Assembly (NCBI GenBank): GCA_024734495.1
Contig: JALMQS010000187.1
Span: 13,505,128 to 13,569,127, forward strand
Reading direction: 5' to 3'
DNA length: 64,000 nt
DNA from: Forficula auricularia
Taxonomy: Eukaryota; Arthropoda; Insecta; Dermaptera; Forficulidae
This document shows, one piece after another, positions 21,195-31,365 of this stretch. The notes below the pieces were generated by a model, which had not been told where the DNA came from, ran no database searches, and worked only from the letters and a program-made list of their open reading frames with translations. Made by a program: the position numbers and the translations under genes. How positions within the stretch are numbered: the stretch's first letter is position 1; each line of letters opens with the position of its first letter.

Positions 21195-22068
21195 TGTCAT
21201 TCAATAAGTTCGTAGGATAAGTAAGAAAAAAACAAAATTTTGACAAAACTCGATTTTATTATTCAACATAATTAGTTGCCTTCGAGTGCGATACAACGAG
21301 TATAGGGATTTTCCAACTTTTCGATACCACCTTTAAAGTACGATTTCTCTTTCTCGTCAAAATAGGCCTCAGTTCCACTCAGCTGACTGTCTTTTGGATT
21401 CCGGTGTGTAATAGTGAAGCCATGTCTCATCCATTGTCACATATCGACAATAGAATTCCATTTTATTGCGATTTAACACCGCCAAACACTCCTCCGAAGC
21501 ATCGATTCGTTGTTGTTTTTAGTCGACTGTGAGCTCACGCGGCACCCACTTTGCACAGAGCTTTCGCATACCAAAAATGGTAAAAACACTACCATCTGAT
21601 ATGTTTACAATGTCAGCTAGCTCGTGCACCTTCAATTTGCGATCGTTCATAACCAATTTGTGGATTTCTTTTAATGTTTTCTGGAATAACAGCCTCTTTT
21701 GGGCGTCCACTGCGCTCTGCATCATTTGTCCTGGTACGACCACGTTTAAATTCAGCAATCCACTTCTCTACCATTTGTCTCGATGGAGCAGAGTTCGGAT
21801 AATGTTTATCAAGCCATTATTTGGTTTCCACTGTATTTTTTTCATCAAAAAGCAATGCTTTATTAAGACTCGAAATTCACTTTTTCCCATTTTTTTTTTC
21901 AATAACAAAAGTTGCTTCACACAAAATGCTATAATTCACGAATCAATAGTTAGATTGCTGTCAAATTTATACACGTATCGTTTGAAGGTTAGTACTAAAT
22001 AAAAATCATATGGAAAAATTCTAGTAACGCCATCTATGTGTCATCCTACGGACTTATTGAATGACATA
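21195..22068 (-). mobile_element. mariner relic, internally deleted
   Basis: TIRs TGTCATTCAATAAGTTCGTA (left) and its near complement at 22044-22068. The minus strand encodes the N-terminal region (HELADIVNISDGSVFTI, RKLCAKWVPREL), then YVTMDETWLHYYTPESK, and then jumps to the C-terminal YFKGGIEKLE-like segment. The second and third catalytic residues lie in the deleted part, so it is dead. The left TA target is mutated to CA. Confidence 0.85.
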
Positions 22069-22081
22069 ATATATGTACTTG

Positions 22082-22225
22082 CATAATGAAAATTCTAGCC
22101 CGTTGGATCAAACTGAACGAAATTTTCTATACATATTCTGTGGACCCCCAGAAGGCTAGACATGCAAAAACTAATCACTCAGAATGGGGGGGGGGGGGTC
22201 AAAATGAAAATTCTAGTCCTTTGGA
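22082..22225 (+). repeat. Family Q/R internal repeat (ATTCTAGCCC motif)
   Basis: GAAAATTCTAGCCCGTTGG, TTTCTATACATATTCTGTGG and GACCCCCAGAAGGCTAG followed by a G run recur at 47640-47950, 53825-53870 and 57310-57560. In this locus they sit upstream of a Helitron-type 3' end. Confidence 0.6.
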
Positions 22226-22249
22226 CCAACGGGTTTTCCCATAGCTTAT

Positions 22250-22496
22250 AAAAAGAAGAGAAATCTCAACCAAAACATTCTGTGAAAAAACAGGCCAAGT
22301 TCGTAAATGTATAGTGAAATCTAGTGAGTAGTAAGTTAAAATCGCAAAGTTTAATTAAGTTGAGAAAATAGTAGATCTCTCAACTTAATTATTCTTGGTG
22401 AATTTAACTTACTACCCACTAGATTTCACTACATTTACGAGCTTGGCCTGTTTTTTCACTGAATGTTTTGGTTGAGATCTCTTCTAGTCAAAAACA
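22250..22496. repeat. Foldback palindrome
   Basis: Arms of about 115 bp: GAAATCTCAACCAAAACATT on the left mirrors AATGTTTTGGTTGAGATCTC on the right, and GAAATCTAGTGAGTAGTAAG mirrors the stretch near 22425. The centre is near 22375. Confidence 0.8.
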
Positions 22497-22639
22497 TTTC
22501 AACAGATAAGTTAAATAATGAATATATAAAATGATGTCAGATTAAAAAAATTTTAATTTTTCCTTTTAGATTTGAATATTATTGAATTATAGGTAAGTCT
22601 TTACCTATGATAAAATTTGTGTAATATTATTTTTTTAGG

Positions 22640-22960
22640 GAGAACGGAGTAACTTCCAAGATGAAACGCTGGGGGCGGGGTGCAGGGTTGGTGGAGTAAG
22701 TTTCAGGTGAGGGCCCAGTGGCGTATTGGGGTGGTGGGGTGCTACGGGGGTGGAGGGTCCGAGATGGGCGGGGTGCAGAATGGAGTGTTGGGGTGGTGGT
22801 GTGGTTGGTGGGAGTGGGGTGGAGGTTGGGGTTCGTGAGTTGGGGGTCCGGGGTGGGTGGGGGGGGGGGGGGCACGGGTGTGTGGTGTGTTTCGGGGGGG
22901 GGTCCAGGGGGCGTGCCCCGTCTAGCAAGAGGGCCGCAGAAGGCGGGCCTTTGCAGCTAG
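22640..22960 (+). mobile_element. Helitron 3' end with G-rich tract
   Basis: A G-rich low-complexity block (22640-22915) is followed by GGCCGCAGAAGGCGGGCC, a GC-rich stem-loop, and then CAGCTAG at 22954-22960 directly followed by T. A stem-loop about 10 bp before CTAG, with insertion before T, is the hallmark of Helitron 3' termini. A near-identical end is at 55335-55362. The 5' limit was not found. The open frames across the G-rich block are composition artefacts. Confidence 0.75.
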
Positions 22961-23562
22961 TATCAAATATTAAATATAGATATAATTTTGTTGGTAAAGG
23001 TCATTTCGAATTATTAAGCTTTTTTTATAAAGGCCTGAATATAATTACTGGTTATAGATCTCCACAAATGTCCATTAATGAATTTAAAAATAATTTAAAT
23101 CAAATTTTACTTAATATTAATTTTACTAATGAAAAAATAATTTTATTAGGTGATTTCAATATTGACTTATGCCAGGAAAACAATTTATCTTTTGAAAAAT
23201 TTTTATTCGAAAATTATCATTTAAAATCTGAGTTTGGTAAAGAAATTTTCACAACTATTTCAAAAAGTCAACTAGACATAATATTTTCTAATGTTGAAAT
23301 AATAAAAACCGGAATATATGAAGTGTACTTTTCGGACCATAACTCGATATATTGTAAATTAAAAGAGAATTCTAAAATTATCAATAAATCGCAAAATTTT
23401 GAATTCGAAACTCATAGTAATATCTATTTCCACTACTTCTAATAAAACTGTACTTTCGAATAATTCCGGTTCTAACATTTTGGAAAAATATGTTATAAAC
23501 TATTCAATTATACCAAAAAAATTTGATCCTAATCCTAATTTTAATATTAATTTTGAACAAAT
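22961..23562 (+). pseudogene. Endonuclease-like (EEP) ORF fragment of a Helentron or LINE
   Basis: After the Helitron terminus the frame encodes an endonuclease/exonuclease/phosphatase fold segment. It has a GDFNID block near 23150 (metal-binding Asp and Asn), LDIIFSN near 23275, and SDHNSIYC near 23333 containing the catalytic Asp-His. A frame change occurs near 23400. EEP domains are found in LINEs and in Helentron-type helicase proteins. The continuation at 24432-25180 resembles the latter type of protein in insects, but that is inference. It is cut by an RTE insertion at 23563. Confidence 0.65.
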
Positions 23563-24409
23563 CGAAGGAAGACTGTCCGGAAGCATCCCAGTGAATCAAG
23601 GTATTAGGCAGGGAGACTCCCTTAGTCCGCTGCTTTTTAATATAGTTATGGGTGAAATCATTGGCGAAATCAAAAATCTAAAAGGATATTCCTTGGGGGA
23701 CGAGAATATAACATGCGTTTGCTACGCAGACGATGCAGCACTCGTTGCAGAAGATGAAGATTCCCTCCAGCGCCTCCTGTATAAATTTAGCTGTGTTGCG
23801 CATAAATTCGGTCTCACCCTGTCAACCAAGAAGACCAAAACACTGACAATCTCTAAATCACCACTCCGATGTAAACTACAACTGTACGATACGATTGTCG
23901 AACAAGTCATGTCCTTCACATACCTTGGCATCCAAATGACCTCTCATCAAGACCTAGAAACAGAGGTAAGACATCAGGCAATAAGAGCCTCAAAAATATC
24001 GGGTTGCCTTAACAATGCAATCTGGTCAAATCAATATTTAAGAACGGAGGCCAAGGTACGAGTCTACAAAACCGTAGTACGTCCAATATTAACTTACGCA
24101 GCAGAGACAAGACCCGACACTGCAAAAACTTCTCAATTATTGGAAACGACTGAAATGAAGACATTACGAAGGATAATGAACGTGACCAGGCTCGATAGGA
24201 TGAAGAGTGAAGATATTAGAGAAAAATGTGGAATACAAAAGGTGGGCGAATGGGTTAAAAGAAGAAGAGCGGAATGGTATGCGCATGTGAGAAGAATGCC
24301 AGAAGACCGACTGGTAAAGAAAGTGATGACAAACAAGCCGGTTAGAATAAGAAGTAGAGGTCGTCCTAAGAAGAGATGGTATGACGTTCTGGAAGAAACA
24401 AACCTATAG
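23563..24409 (+). pseudogene. RTE-like reverse transcriptase, 5' truncated
   Basis: The open frame inside the insertion encodes IEGRLSGSIPVNQGIRQGDS, LSPLLFN, the catalytic CYADDAALVAE, FTYLGI and the C-terminal GRPKKRWYDVLEE block, ending at 24409. It belongs to the same broad RTE type as the copy at 12 kb but is a different lineage by sequence. Apart from the 5' truncation no lesion was seen, so it is a fairly young copy. Confidence 0.85.
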
Positions 24410-24431
24410 GTTTAAAAATAAGAAGAAGAAG
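23563..24431 (+). mobile_element. RTE-type LINE insertion with 14-bp target duplication
   Basis: Flanked by AATTTTGAACAAAT at 23549-23562 and 24432-24445, a perfect 14-bp duplication. The insert ends in an AAGAAGAAGAAG-type tail. It is 5' truncated within the RT fingers. Confidence 0.95.
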
Positions 24432-24494
24432 AATTTTGAACAAATTCTACAAGTTGATTATCATTTAAACGATGATATAATAGATTTTTTTCAT
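24432..24494 (+). pseudogene. Continuation of the interrupted ORF (left piece)
   Basis: Reads QVDYHLNDDIIDFFH, directly following the duplicated target FEQI. It is interrupted after 24494 by the hammerhead foldback and resumes at 24952. Confidence 0.6.
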
Positions 24495-24612
24495 TAGTTG
24501 AATAAAAGATTTCACTGTCGATGGTAACAGAATTGTTTTTATTTTAGGTTAAAAAATAAAATAAAATGAGAGAGTCTTCTGTTTTTTAAATAAAATAATT
24601 TTTAATTATTTC

Positions 24613-24655
24613 TAGAGACTATAGTTTCGAAGGCATTGCCTTCATCATCAGTCTA
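24613..24655 (-). ncRNA. Hammerhead ribozyme-like motif 1
   Basis: Minus-strand order: TAGA (stem I), CTGATGA core, extra T, GAAGGC-AAT-GCCTTC (stem II), GAAA, CTATAGT (very short stem III), C at the cleavage position, TCTA (stem I partner). All core positions of a type I hammerhead are present. The one extra base after CTGATGA is shared by every copy in the window. Activity is inferred only. Confidence 0.7.
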
Positions 24656-24881
24656 TCACAAATATTTCAAATTAGTTACAAATTAAGATTTATACATAGA
24701 AAATTTTGAAAAATATATAATGTCTTTTTCTTCATGTTTCTTCTTGGGAGATTAGAATATAATAATAAATATAGTTATATTCTAATCTCCCAAGAGGAAA
24801 CATGAAGAAAAAGACATTATATATTTTTCAAAATTTTCTATGTATAAATCTTAATTTGTAACTAATTTGAAATATTTGTGA

Positions 24882-24924
24882 TAGACTGATGATGAAGGCA
24901 ATGCCTTCGAAACTATAGTCTCTA
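24882..24924 (+). ncRNA. Hammerhead ribozyme-like motif 2
   Basis: Mirror copy of motif 1 in the other arm of the palindrome: TAGA, CTGATGA, T, GAAGGC-AAT-GCCTTC, GAAA, CTATAGT, C, TCTA. Confidence 0.7.
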
Positions 24925-24939
24925 GAAATAATTAAAAAA

Positions 24940-25180
24940 AGATTTTTTTCATAATATAATTAAAGCATATACTAAATTTTCCCCTCAGGAAATTTATTTA
25001 AATCAAATTTTAGTCAGAATCAAACCAATAGCTAAAAATCAGAAAAATATTCAAATTTCATATCAAGCTGAAGATATAAATTATAATGAAAATAATAAAC
25101 AAACAGAAATCGGTCATTGGATTTGTACCTATTTTGATGGAGTGGACAGTCACGTTAAAAAACATAACTTAAGATTTTAG
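24940..25180 (+). pseudogene. Continuation of the interrupted ORF (right piece)
   Basis: Resumes with DFFHNIIKAYTKFSPQEIYL and runs to QTEIGHWICTYFDG near 25120, ending at TAG 25178-25180. The GHWICTYFDG pattern resembles the His-containing block of Ulp1-like cysteine peptidase regions found in some insect transposon proteins. I regard this as inference. Removing both insertions joins the 23.5-kb and 25-kb pieces in one frame. Confidence 0.55.
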
Positions 25181-25489
25181 TTCCTTTCATATTTATAGAG
25201 TGGTTACGAGGCTAAAACTTTTTGTGTGGATTGTCGCGAACGAACCTGGATCGTTTCCAAGCCATTGATCTTATATCCCCTCCACTAAAAATAATCGCTC
25301 AAATATGTTTTTTTATTTTTTATCAAAACTACGAGGTAAATAATTTCAATTTTTTTAAGTTACTCGAATATATTATTCTAACAAATATTAGTTTTTCATC
25401 AAGATGGTGAAAGTCCTTCAATGAAAGGAAATAAAATAATGATCATTTTGCCCATCCTTTACCAATCTACAATATGTAGAAAATTTCAT

Positions 25490-25640
25490 TTTTAATTGCA
25501 ATTATTTCATGTTTGTTGTGGTAAATCGTCTTCAAATTTTAATAGTGTGTTTATTATGCTTTTAATGACTTATATTCCAAGTTTCGAAGACTTCTTGAAA
25601 TTTTAGATTGATGAAAGAACTACCTTAAGAAGTATATAGA
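25490..25640 (-). repeat. Inverted copy of the 19.7-kb repeat
   Basis: Reverse complement of 19700-19870 with substitutions (for example TTAATGACTTATATTCCAA against its partner). The sequence 25181-25489 shows nothing recognisable. Confidence 0.6.
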
Positions 25641-26229
25641 TAGTGAAATAATAAATTCTTTAACTTGAAATCATTTTTATTCATAACAAACTTAAAAATG
25701 TAAACTCTGTAAAAAGAAACAAAAGTTCTTTTAAAAGGCACAATTTACAAAGGCTTATTATCTAAATTAGGTGAAGAGTATCGGACGTGCGGCATTGGGA
25801 CAAATAATGCTGCGGATTATTGAAGAATATGGTATATGACAATTCCTCACTCGGACAAATTTTTTGGGGGGCCCCCACTTGGCACTGAGATATATTAAAC
25901 ACCATTTCTTAGAAACTAAAACTGGGGGATGATGAAACGATTGTTTTCAAATAAGAATCTTATCGCTTAAATAAAAATTTTGTTCGACAAAACTAAAACA
26001 CTGATACAGAAAACGAGAAAGTTGCATTTATGTTTGTGTATGTACAAATGTACTTAGTATGTAATCCTTTTTTCCATCGACAATTTTTTCCACAACATTT
26101 AACCGATTGAAATTAAAATGAAAACATTCCTTGTAGCACAATGTTACAAACTATATAGTAACCATATTGTCCCTATATAGATTTTGAGAATTTGTGCTTA
26201 CAATACCTGTCCTACTACTCATTTTGTAT
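25641..26229. other. Unassigned sequence with a foldback-family fragment
   Basis: 26133-26205 matches the left half of the palindrome at 14873-14981. The rest is unrecognised AT-rich DNA. Confidence 0.4.
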
Positions 26230-26896
26230 GTTTATTTCATACTCCAAGCTATTAAGGCGCCCAAAATATCAGGATGCCTGAATGAAACGGTTTGGTTCAA
26301 ACAAGTTTCTGGGAACGGAATCAAAAGTAAGCATCTATAACTTATAGAATATTTATGTAAACGATAGAACGGTATTAATAATATTATTTTGTTAGATGCC
26401 TTTCACACTACCTTTTACGTATATAACACATATTAACCCAAAAGTGCATATAATGAATGCCTTAAATTACAAATTTAGGGGCGCCAAACAAAAGCTCGCC
26501 TAGAGTGCCAGTTATCCTTACGCCTGCACTGTCTTTACGCTGTGTGATCAATTTGACATATACGGCCGAAACAAGAACAGACACGACAAAAACAAGAGAA
26601 ATATTGGAAGTATGTGAGATGTAATCGCTACTCAGAATTGCAGGTAAAACAAGGGTGGACAGGGTAAAAAATGAAGATATTAAGGAAAAGTGCAATATAC
26701 AAAAAGTCAGCTTATGAGTCCAAAGAATAAGAACATAATGGAGTGCACACGTGTTGCGAATGAATGAAGACCGACGGGTAAGAAAGGTACATGACAACAA
26801 CCCTACAGGGAAAAGAAGACAAGGCCGACCAAGAAAACGTTGAAAAGACGGTCTGAAATAAACAGGCTATTTAGCCTACATAATAATAATAATAAG
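26230..26896 (+). pseudogene. Decayed RTE-type LINE 3' end, interrupted by a hAT-like fragment
   Basis: 26230-26330 encodes QAIKAPKISGCLNE, matching the RTE ORF at 23978, and 26560-26870 encodes AETRTDTTKTREILE and KRRQGRPRKR with several stops. The tail is TAATAATAATAATAAGAAG. Between them (about 26345-26560) is unrelated sequence whose right end, on the minus strand, reads CAGTGCAGGCGTAAGGATAA, a hAT-like terminus. Confidence 0.75.
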
Positions 26897-26910
26897 AAGA
26901 AATTTCATAC

Positions 26911-27029
26911 CTGTATGTTGTGGATTAGTAACGGCTGCGTGATGACCCCTACAGCTGGTAGCTCTCCAGCGGCTGGAGCCTGAAACCGGGCGGTTTTCCG
27001 ACCAGCTTCTACAGTGAAGACTCCTTCGC
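26911..27029 (-). CDS. LGR-family receptor, C-terminal tail exon
   Basis: A 119-bp segment bounded by TGTGTGTGCAG (acceptor) and CAG-GTATGA (donor), both strong. In the phase required by the 34967-35132 exon it is open: G, then RRSLHCRSWSENRPVSGSSR, then WRATSCRGHHAAVTNPQHT. It exits in phase 1, as the last exon needs. It is Ser/Arg-rich, as expected for a cytoplasmic GPCR tail. Another frame is also open (EGVFTVEAGRKTARFQ), so the frame depends on the exon chain assumed. Confidence 0.65.
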
Positions 27030-27224
27030 CTGCACACACACGCACACCCTCTTTTTATTCGAAACATTCATATTTGAAGGTATCTAATTCATTTAAAATA
27101 TTTTTTTCTTTTCTTTCTCTTTCTCTGTTCTTGAACACTCTTTGTTTAATAAAAAGGGTAATTATAGGGATAAAAAAGGACTTCGCATTTGCGTTGATTA
27201 ATGACTAAAAAAAAGTACCTTCCG

Positions 27225-27300
27225 TTTTATTTGGGCGTCTCCGCTAGCCAAGGGGCTATGCCCCCTGGACCCCCACCCCCGCACCCAACTCCAATCCATA
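27225..27300 (-). repeat. Helitron-like sub-terminal fragment
   Basis: The minus strand reads GGGGTCCAGGGGGCATAGCC and TTGGCTAGCGGAGACGCCC, matching the GGGGTCCAGGGGGCGTGCCC block just before the Helitron ends at 22.9 and 55.3 kb. The terminal CTAG-T is not clear. Confidence 0.45.
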
Positions 27301-27862
27301 AAAATTCAAATTTTAATCAAATTAATCACAAAAATAAAAGCTTTAACAGCTTCATTACTAATAAGGACGCATTGAGTTCAATAACATTTTTTTATTATTC
27401 GTGTTTGAATTTTAAAATTGTAGGAAAAATCGAAAACATTTTCAAAACACGGTACGGCCTCCTACTGCTTTAATAGTTTATCAATTGTTTTTATCAGCGA
27501 ACGTTTTGAGTAAAAAAGTTAAAACATATCACTCATTTGTACTTTATTAATGCATATTTGAGTGTTCAACGTATGTTTTTAGTTACATCCATTCAAAAGC
27601 TCTTCAAATTAGAATTCGATTTTATTTTCTAATTTTCTACATTTATCGAAGCTAGATAACCCAGAAATTTAATCATTTTTTTTATAATATATAGGCCTAA
27701 CATTTGGTTACTAAAGCTTTCTGAAACATAGCATTAATGTTTTTATTGGTATTAGAATTCTTAAACAGATACTATAGTGGAGTAAATAAATATGAGAAAT
27801 ATTTATACTATAAAAGAGGAATAGTAGGGAATTAGACAATAAATTAAAAAAAGAGTTTTATT
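27301..27862. other. Unassigned intronic sequence
   Basis: AT-rich sequence without recognised genes or repeats. Confidence 0.4.
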
Positions 27863-27914
27863 AAATGGGCCAGACGTTTCGTCGATTTATTTCGACTTCC
27901 TCAGTGGCCCATTT
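27863..27914 (-). ncRNA. Hammerhead ribozyme-like motif 3, 10-bp stem I
   Basis: Minus-strand order: AAATGGGCCA (stem I), CTGAGGA core, extra A, GTCGA-AATAAA-TCGAC (stem II), GAAA, CGT, C (cleavage base), TGGCCCATTT (stem I, ten perfect pairs). This is the best-formed copy in the window. Confidence 0.8.
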
Positions 27915-28159
27915 TATCACTCTTTGTCAAAAGACAATTCCACTATGCGACGAAATATCCTTAATCTTTTTTACTTTATCCAATGCGAAATCTTAATAAA
28001 ATTTATTTAGGTCAAGCTTGGGAGTGAATTATTCCAGGGATGCTCTTTTTCTCTTTATAAAAATTATCGATAGGAGTTGCTCAAACTTGTTTTTTCTCCT
28101 TATCCCGCCGTTGAAATCAAGCTCAGGTCTTGCAAATTTTTTTTTTTATTTGGCTTTTT

Positions 28160-29080
28160 ACTTTATCCAATGCGAAATGAAATTGAAAACCTACGATTAT
28201 TTTAACAAAATGAACATCTGATTAGTTTTTGGTACATATCGGCCCACAAACATTAGTACTTTATTTCAGTACTTTTTTAGTTTTTTCTAAATTTCTTGAA
28301 AATGAATTAACCAATTTTTATGAAATTTATTATCCTAATCAAATACTTGGGGACCACAAAAAAGGTTAAATAAAGTTTTTAGTAAAATTATATTTTAAAG
28401 TACTTTTCCCTAGAGTAAAATAGTACTTTTTAAAATTCTTTAAAATTTATTCATTCTATCGGTTTAATATAGCCCATTTAACCTTGTATAAGTAAGAATG
28501 GATAGACTTCTCTCTGTGAAATGCTAAAAATTTGAGAGGAAATTTGATAAGTAATCATAGCAAGTGCATTGTTTTCTTATCCGTTACTTTTGCTGAAAAC
28601 ATAGAGGAATCGACTTAAAATCAAAAATATCTATCGATTCTCATCTAATACTTGAGGAATAACTATTCTACATTGGATTTTTGACGTTTTCGTTATTATT
28701 GATAACCATTGCTAAAGACATAAAGGAATCGACTTAAAATCAAAAATAGCGATTGATTCTCATCTAATACTTGAGGAATAACCTTATTGAATTCTATTTT
28801 TGACTATTAAAGGTTTCTAACCTCTAATGAAAACATGGAAGAAATGAGTTGAAATCAAAAAGACTAAATTCTTTTTTGGGAAACAACTCATGGCCAAAAA
28901 CCCAATGTAGAATGATTATTCCTCAAGTATTAGATGAGAATCGATTATTTTTGAATTAAAGTCAACATGGATACCAAATACGCAAATACCCAGTGATATC
29001 TGATTAATAATAAAGGAATGAAAAAATTCATATTTCAAATGACTTTGGATAAAGTTTAACAACGCTACGTTGCAGTTTAT
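28160..29080 (+). mobile_element. Family H copy 2, with internal 5' deletion
   Basis: ACTTTATCCAA at 28160-28170 and TTTGGATAAAGT near 29045-29056 are sub-terminal inverted repeats. A 3' stem-loop CAACG-CTA-CGTTG lies at 29060-29072. The tandem units run forward at 28580-28795 and inverted at 28895-28965. A partial start of another copy (ACTTTATCCAATGCGAAA) is at 27973. The 5' part present in other copies is missing. Confidence 0.8.
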
Positions 29081-29399
29081 TTTGTATTTCAATGCTTCAC
29101 CTTTCTAAACTAAACCCATATCGATATCTTTACTGGTTAAGATCTTGAAAAACTCTGAAAACACATTTTGGGGCCCTTCCTCGAATTATTCGTTTAAGGT
29201 AGACCTGTTAAAGCAATTACTTCGCAGGTACGAAATGTATAATTTCAACCGTTTATTTATTTTTTAATATTAACGGCGAAAGTCCCATTAGGCGTGTAAT
29301 TTCTTCGAGATATATAAAATTAATAATTACATGTAATGCAAAAACGAATTCATCTTTTCTGACATCTTTATGAAGGAAACAAACTCTATCTCCCATAAG

Positions 29400-29440
29400 A
29401 ATGAAGTACTCTGGAGGCACCGAGCGATGCTCGGTAACTT
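29400..29440 (-). repeat. Helentron-like stem-loop end
   Basis: CCGAGCGATGCTCGG is a perfect 6-bp stem with a 3-base loop. The same end, TAACTGAAG then TTACCGAGCATCGCTC, occurs on the plus strand at 54030-54055. Confidence 0.5.
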
Positions 29441-29569
29441 CTTCCTTCAGTTAAAAGCTTTATTTTAATATTATTTTTAATTTAAAATTCTGATAAAAAG
29501 GTCGATTTTTATTTGAGAGCCGTTTTCAAATTAAAAAATACAAATACATATATATATAATGTATTCGAC

Positions 29570-29700
29570 CACTGTACCCCCCACCTCCACCCTGCTCTAC
29601 CCCACCTCCGAAACCTCGCCCTACCCCCGGATCCCCCACCACTGCCCCCACCTTCTGCACCCCCACATCCACCACATCCACCCCCGCTCCGCATCAAGAT
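29570..29700 (-). repeat. C-rich low-complexity tract
   Basis: Long C-rich stretch (G-rich on the minus strand) like those attached to the Helitron ends at 22.7 and 53.9 kb. Open frames here are proline-rich artefacts. Confidence 0.6.
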
Positions 29701-29767
29701 CACTTTCTCATCCTCAAAACTTGTTAATAGAGTTTGTTTCATCAAAATCGTTAAAGCCGTTAAAAAA

Positions 29768-30165
29768 AAATAATATATATATATATATATATATATACCT
29801 GGAAGACCGAGCTTCGTTCGGGTTTAGTTATTGCTTGACAACAACACACCACAATCACAATAGTTCTTCAAGGCCTTTGAGAACAATTAGCCCAACCCAT
29901 TGTCTGTCTGGGTACAATAGTAAAAGGGAAACCTTTTTTAAAACCTTAAGAATGGGATTTGTCTACCTGAGAATAATTAATTTGATTACGATAAAACCCA
30001 TCAAAAACAATTTTGTCGAAGATGAGACCGTGACAGATCGAATTGTCACCCCAAAAACCCCCTAACCCGTGAATTTCATCAAAATCGGTAGAGCCGTTTT
30101 CAAAATAGAACTAAGATACAAACAAATATATATACAAACAAATATATATATAAAAACAATTTGTG
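29768..30165 (+). mobile_element. Helentron/HINE-like element
   Basis: After a (TA)n tract comes the stem-loop ACCGAGCTTCGTTCGGGT, then GATGAGACCGTGACAGATCG, then CCCGTGAATTTCATCAAAAT and CGGTAGAGCCGTTTTC, then ACAATTTGTGCTCGTTTAAT. The same blocks occur inverted at 53440-53610 and partly at 10262-10468. Confidence 0.6.
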
Positions 30166-30363
30166 CTCGTTTAATAAGAGTAGATATAGTCAAAGCTCCT
30201 TATTCAGGGGTTCAGTTAAAAAATTGCGCTCACTTCTTGTATTCGCGGCTGAAAATTTCTTTATTCACCTGGATCCAAAACTAACGATAGATATTGTATT
30301 TTTTAAATAATATGTATTTATTAACCGGTTACCTATCAAAACACTCTCGACTCCAGCCAGACC

Positions 30364-30597
30364 CAGTGTTTCTCAACCTGTGCCGCCGTGGCATGCCAGT
30401 GTGCCGCGAGAGCCTTTTTTGACAAATAATTAAAAATTGCACGAGTTTTATTACTTTGAAATAGGTTAGTATTTGTAATTATTTCAATTTTTTTTTGTCT
30501 CATACAACTTTTACATTTTTTTATATTCAGGTGTGTCGAAAATGATTCCAGATATTTTTAGTGTGTAGCGTAAACCAAAAAAGATTTAGAAACACTG
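30364..30597. mobile_element. hAT-like MITE 1
   Basis: Starts CAGTGTTTCTCAACC and ends GATTTAGAAACACTG. It shares its interior with the element at 31091-31303. No clear target duplication remains. Confidence 0.8.
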
Positions 30598-30599
30598 CT

Positions 30600-31090
30600 C
30601 TAGCTTTAGTTCCGGTTGAAATATTTTTTTTTTTAATTTTTTCTTAATTATAAATGTGCGGGGGCGATTCTTTCATTAAAATCCGATCGAGGAAAATAAC
30701 CAAAAAGAGAGTGTGGATAGAATTATCTAACTATCTTCGCTTATAGCGAAGAAATACAAGTCAAGACCTGTTTCAGACTATTAGAGATTCAATTTTTAAT
30801 TTCTATTATTCTAGGAATTTGCTCTAAGATCAAAAAATTATACTCGTTATAGAGAGAGCAAATATTTAATTGAACTTCAAAAAAATTCAAGACAATAATG
30901 TGAAAAAAAATACACGTTCCTAACTGGCGAACGTACTGGGTCGTTGAAAAGTTTTACTTTAAAATCTTCATCTTTATAATTCAATAGAAAAATTAAATTT
31001 ATAAAAGAAATCGTCTTAAAAAGTTTGTCCTGTAGCAAAATTTTTATATTTTCAATACGGAGAACTGTTTGAGATTTGGGCTCTCTAAGA
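30600..31090. other. Unassigned intronic sequence
   Basis: AT-rich DNA between two related hAT-like MITEs, no gene seen. Confidence 0.4.
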
Positions 31091-31303
31091 CAGCGTTTCT
31101 CAACCTGTGTACCGCGAGAGATTGTTAAATGTGTCGCGATCGTTTCTGACAAATAATTAAAATCGCATTCTAACTTTGAAATAATATTTGTATTTAATTT
31201 TTTTTGTATCATACAACGTTTAGTTTTTTGTATTTAGGTGTGCCGCAAATGATTTCCAGATATTTTTAGTGTGCCGTCAACCAAAAAAGGTTGAGAAACG
31301 CTG
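31091..31303. mobile_element. hAT-like MITE 2
   Basis: Starts CAGCGTTTCTCAACCTGTG and ends GGTTGAGAAACGCTG. It is flanked by CTCTAAGA (31083-31090) and CTCCAGGA (31304-31311), a diverged 8-bp duplication with 6 of 8 matching. Confidence 0.85.
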
Positions 31304-31365
31304 CTCCAGGACATCTTATATCTGTCTCCGTCCTTTCTCTTTTTCATAGATATTACCATAATATA

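Larger units (their letters stand above)
24495..24939. mobile_element. Hammerhead-bearing foldback element, 13-bp target duplication
   Basis: Flanked by AGATTTTTTTCAT at 24482-24494 and 24940-24952. It has a ~105-bp unique head followed by a palindrome (about 24599-24937) with ~165-bp arms, each carrying one hammerhead-like motif. A variable-length target duplication, inverted terminal units and hammerhead motifs are all known for Penelope-like elements, though no reverse transcriptase is present here. Confidence 0.85.

Noticed and set aside
22718..22960. Long open frames on both strands through the G-rich tract
   Set aside because: Composition effect: a G/C-rich strand with few stop codons gives overlapping Gly/Trp/Val or Pro/Thr-rich frames without any domain.
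26911..27029. Reading this exon directly after the TM7 exon in its other open frame (EGVFTVEAGRKTARFQ)
   Set aside because: That join is possible in phase, but it would then lead into the last exon in a frame that stops after seven codons. The chain through 34967-35132 uses all exons and was preferred, though skipping remains possible as alternative splicing.
29513..29773. Proline-rich open frames
   Set aside because: Same composition artefact in a C-rich tract. No start context, splice site or homology pattern.
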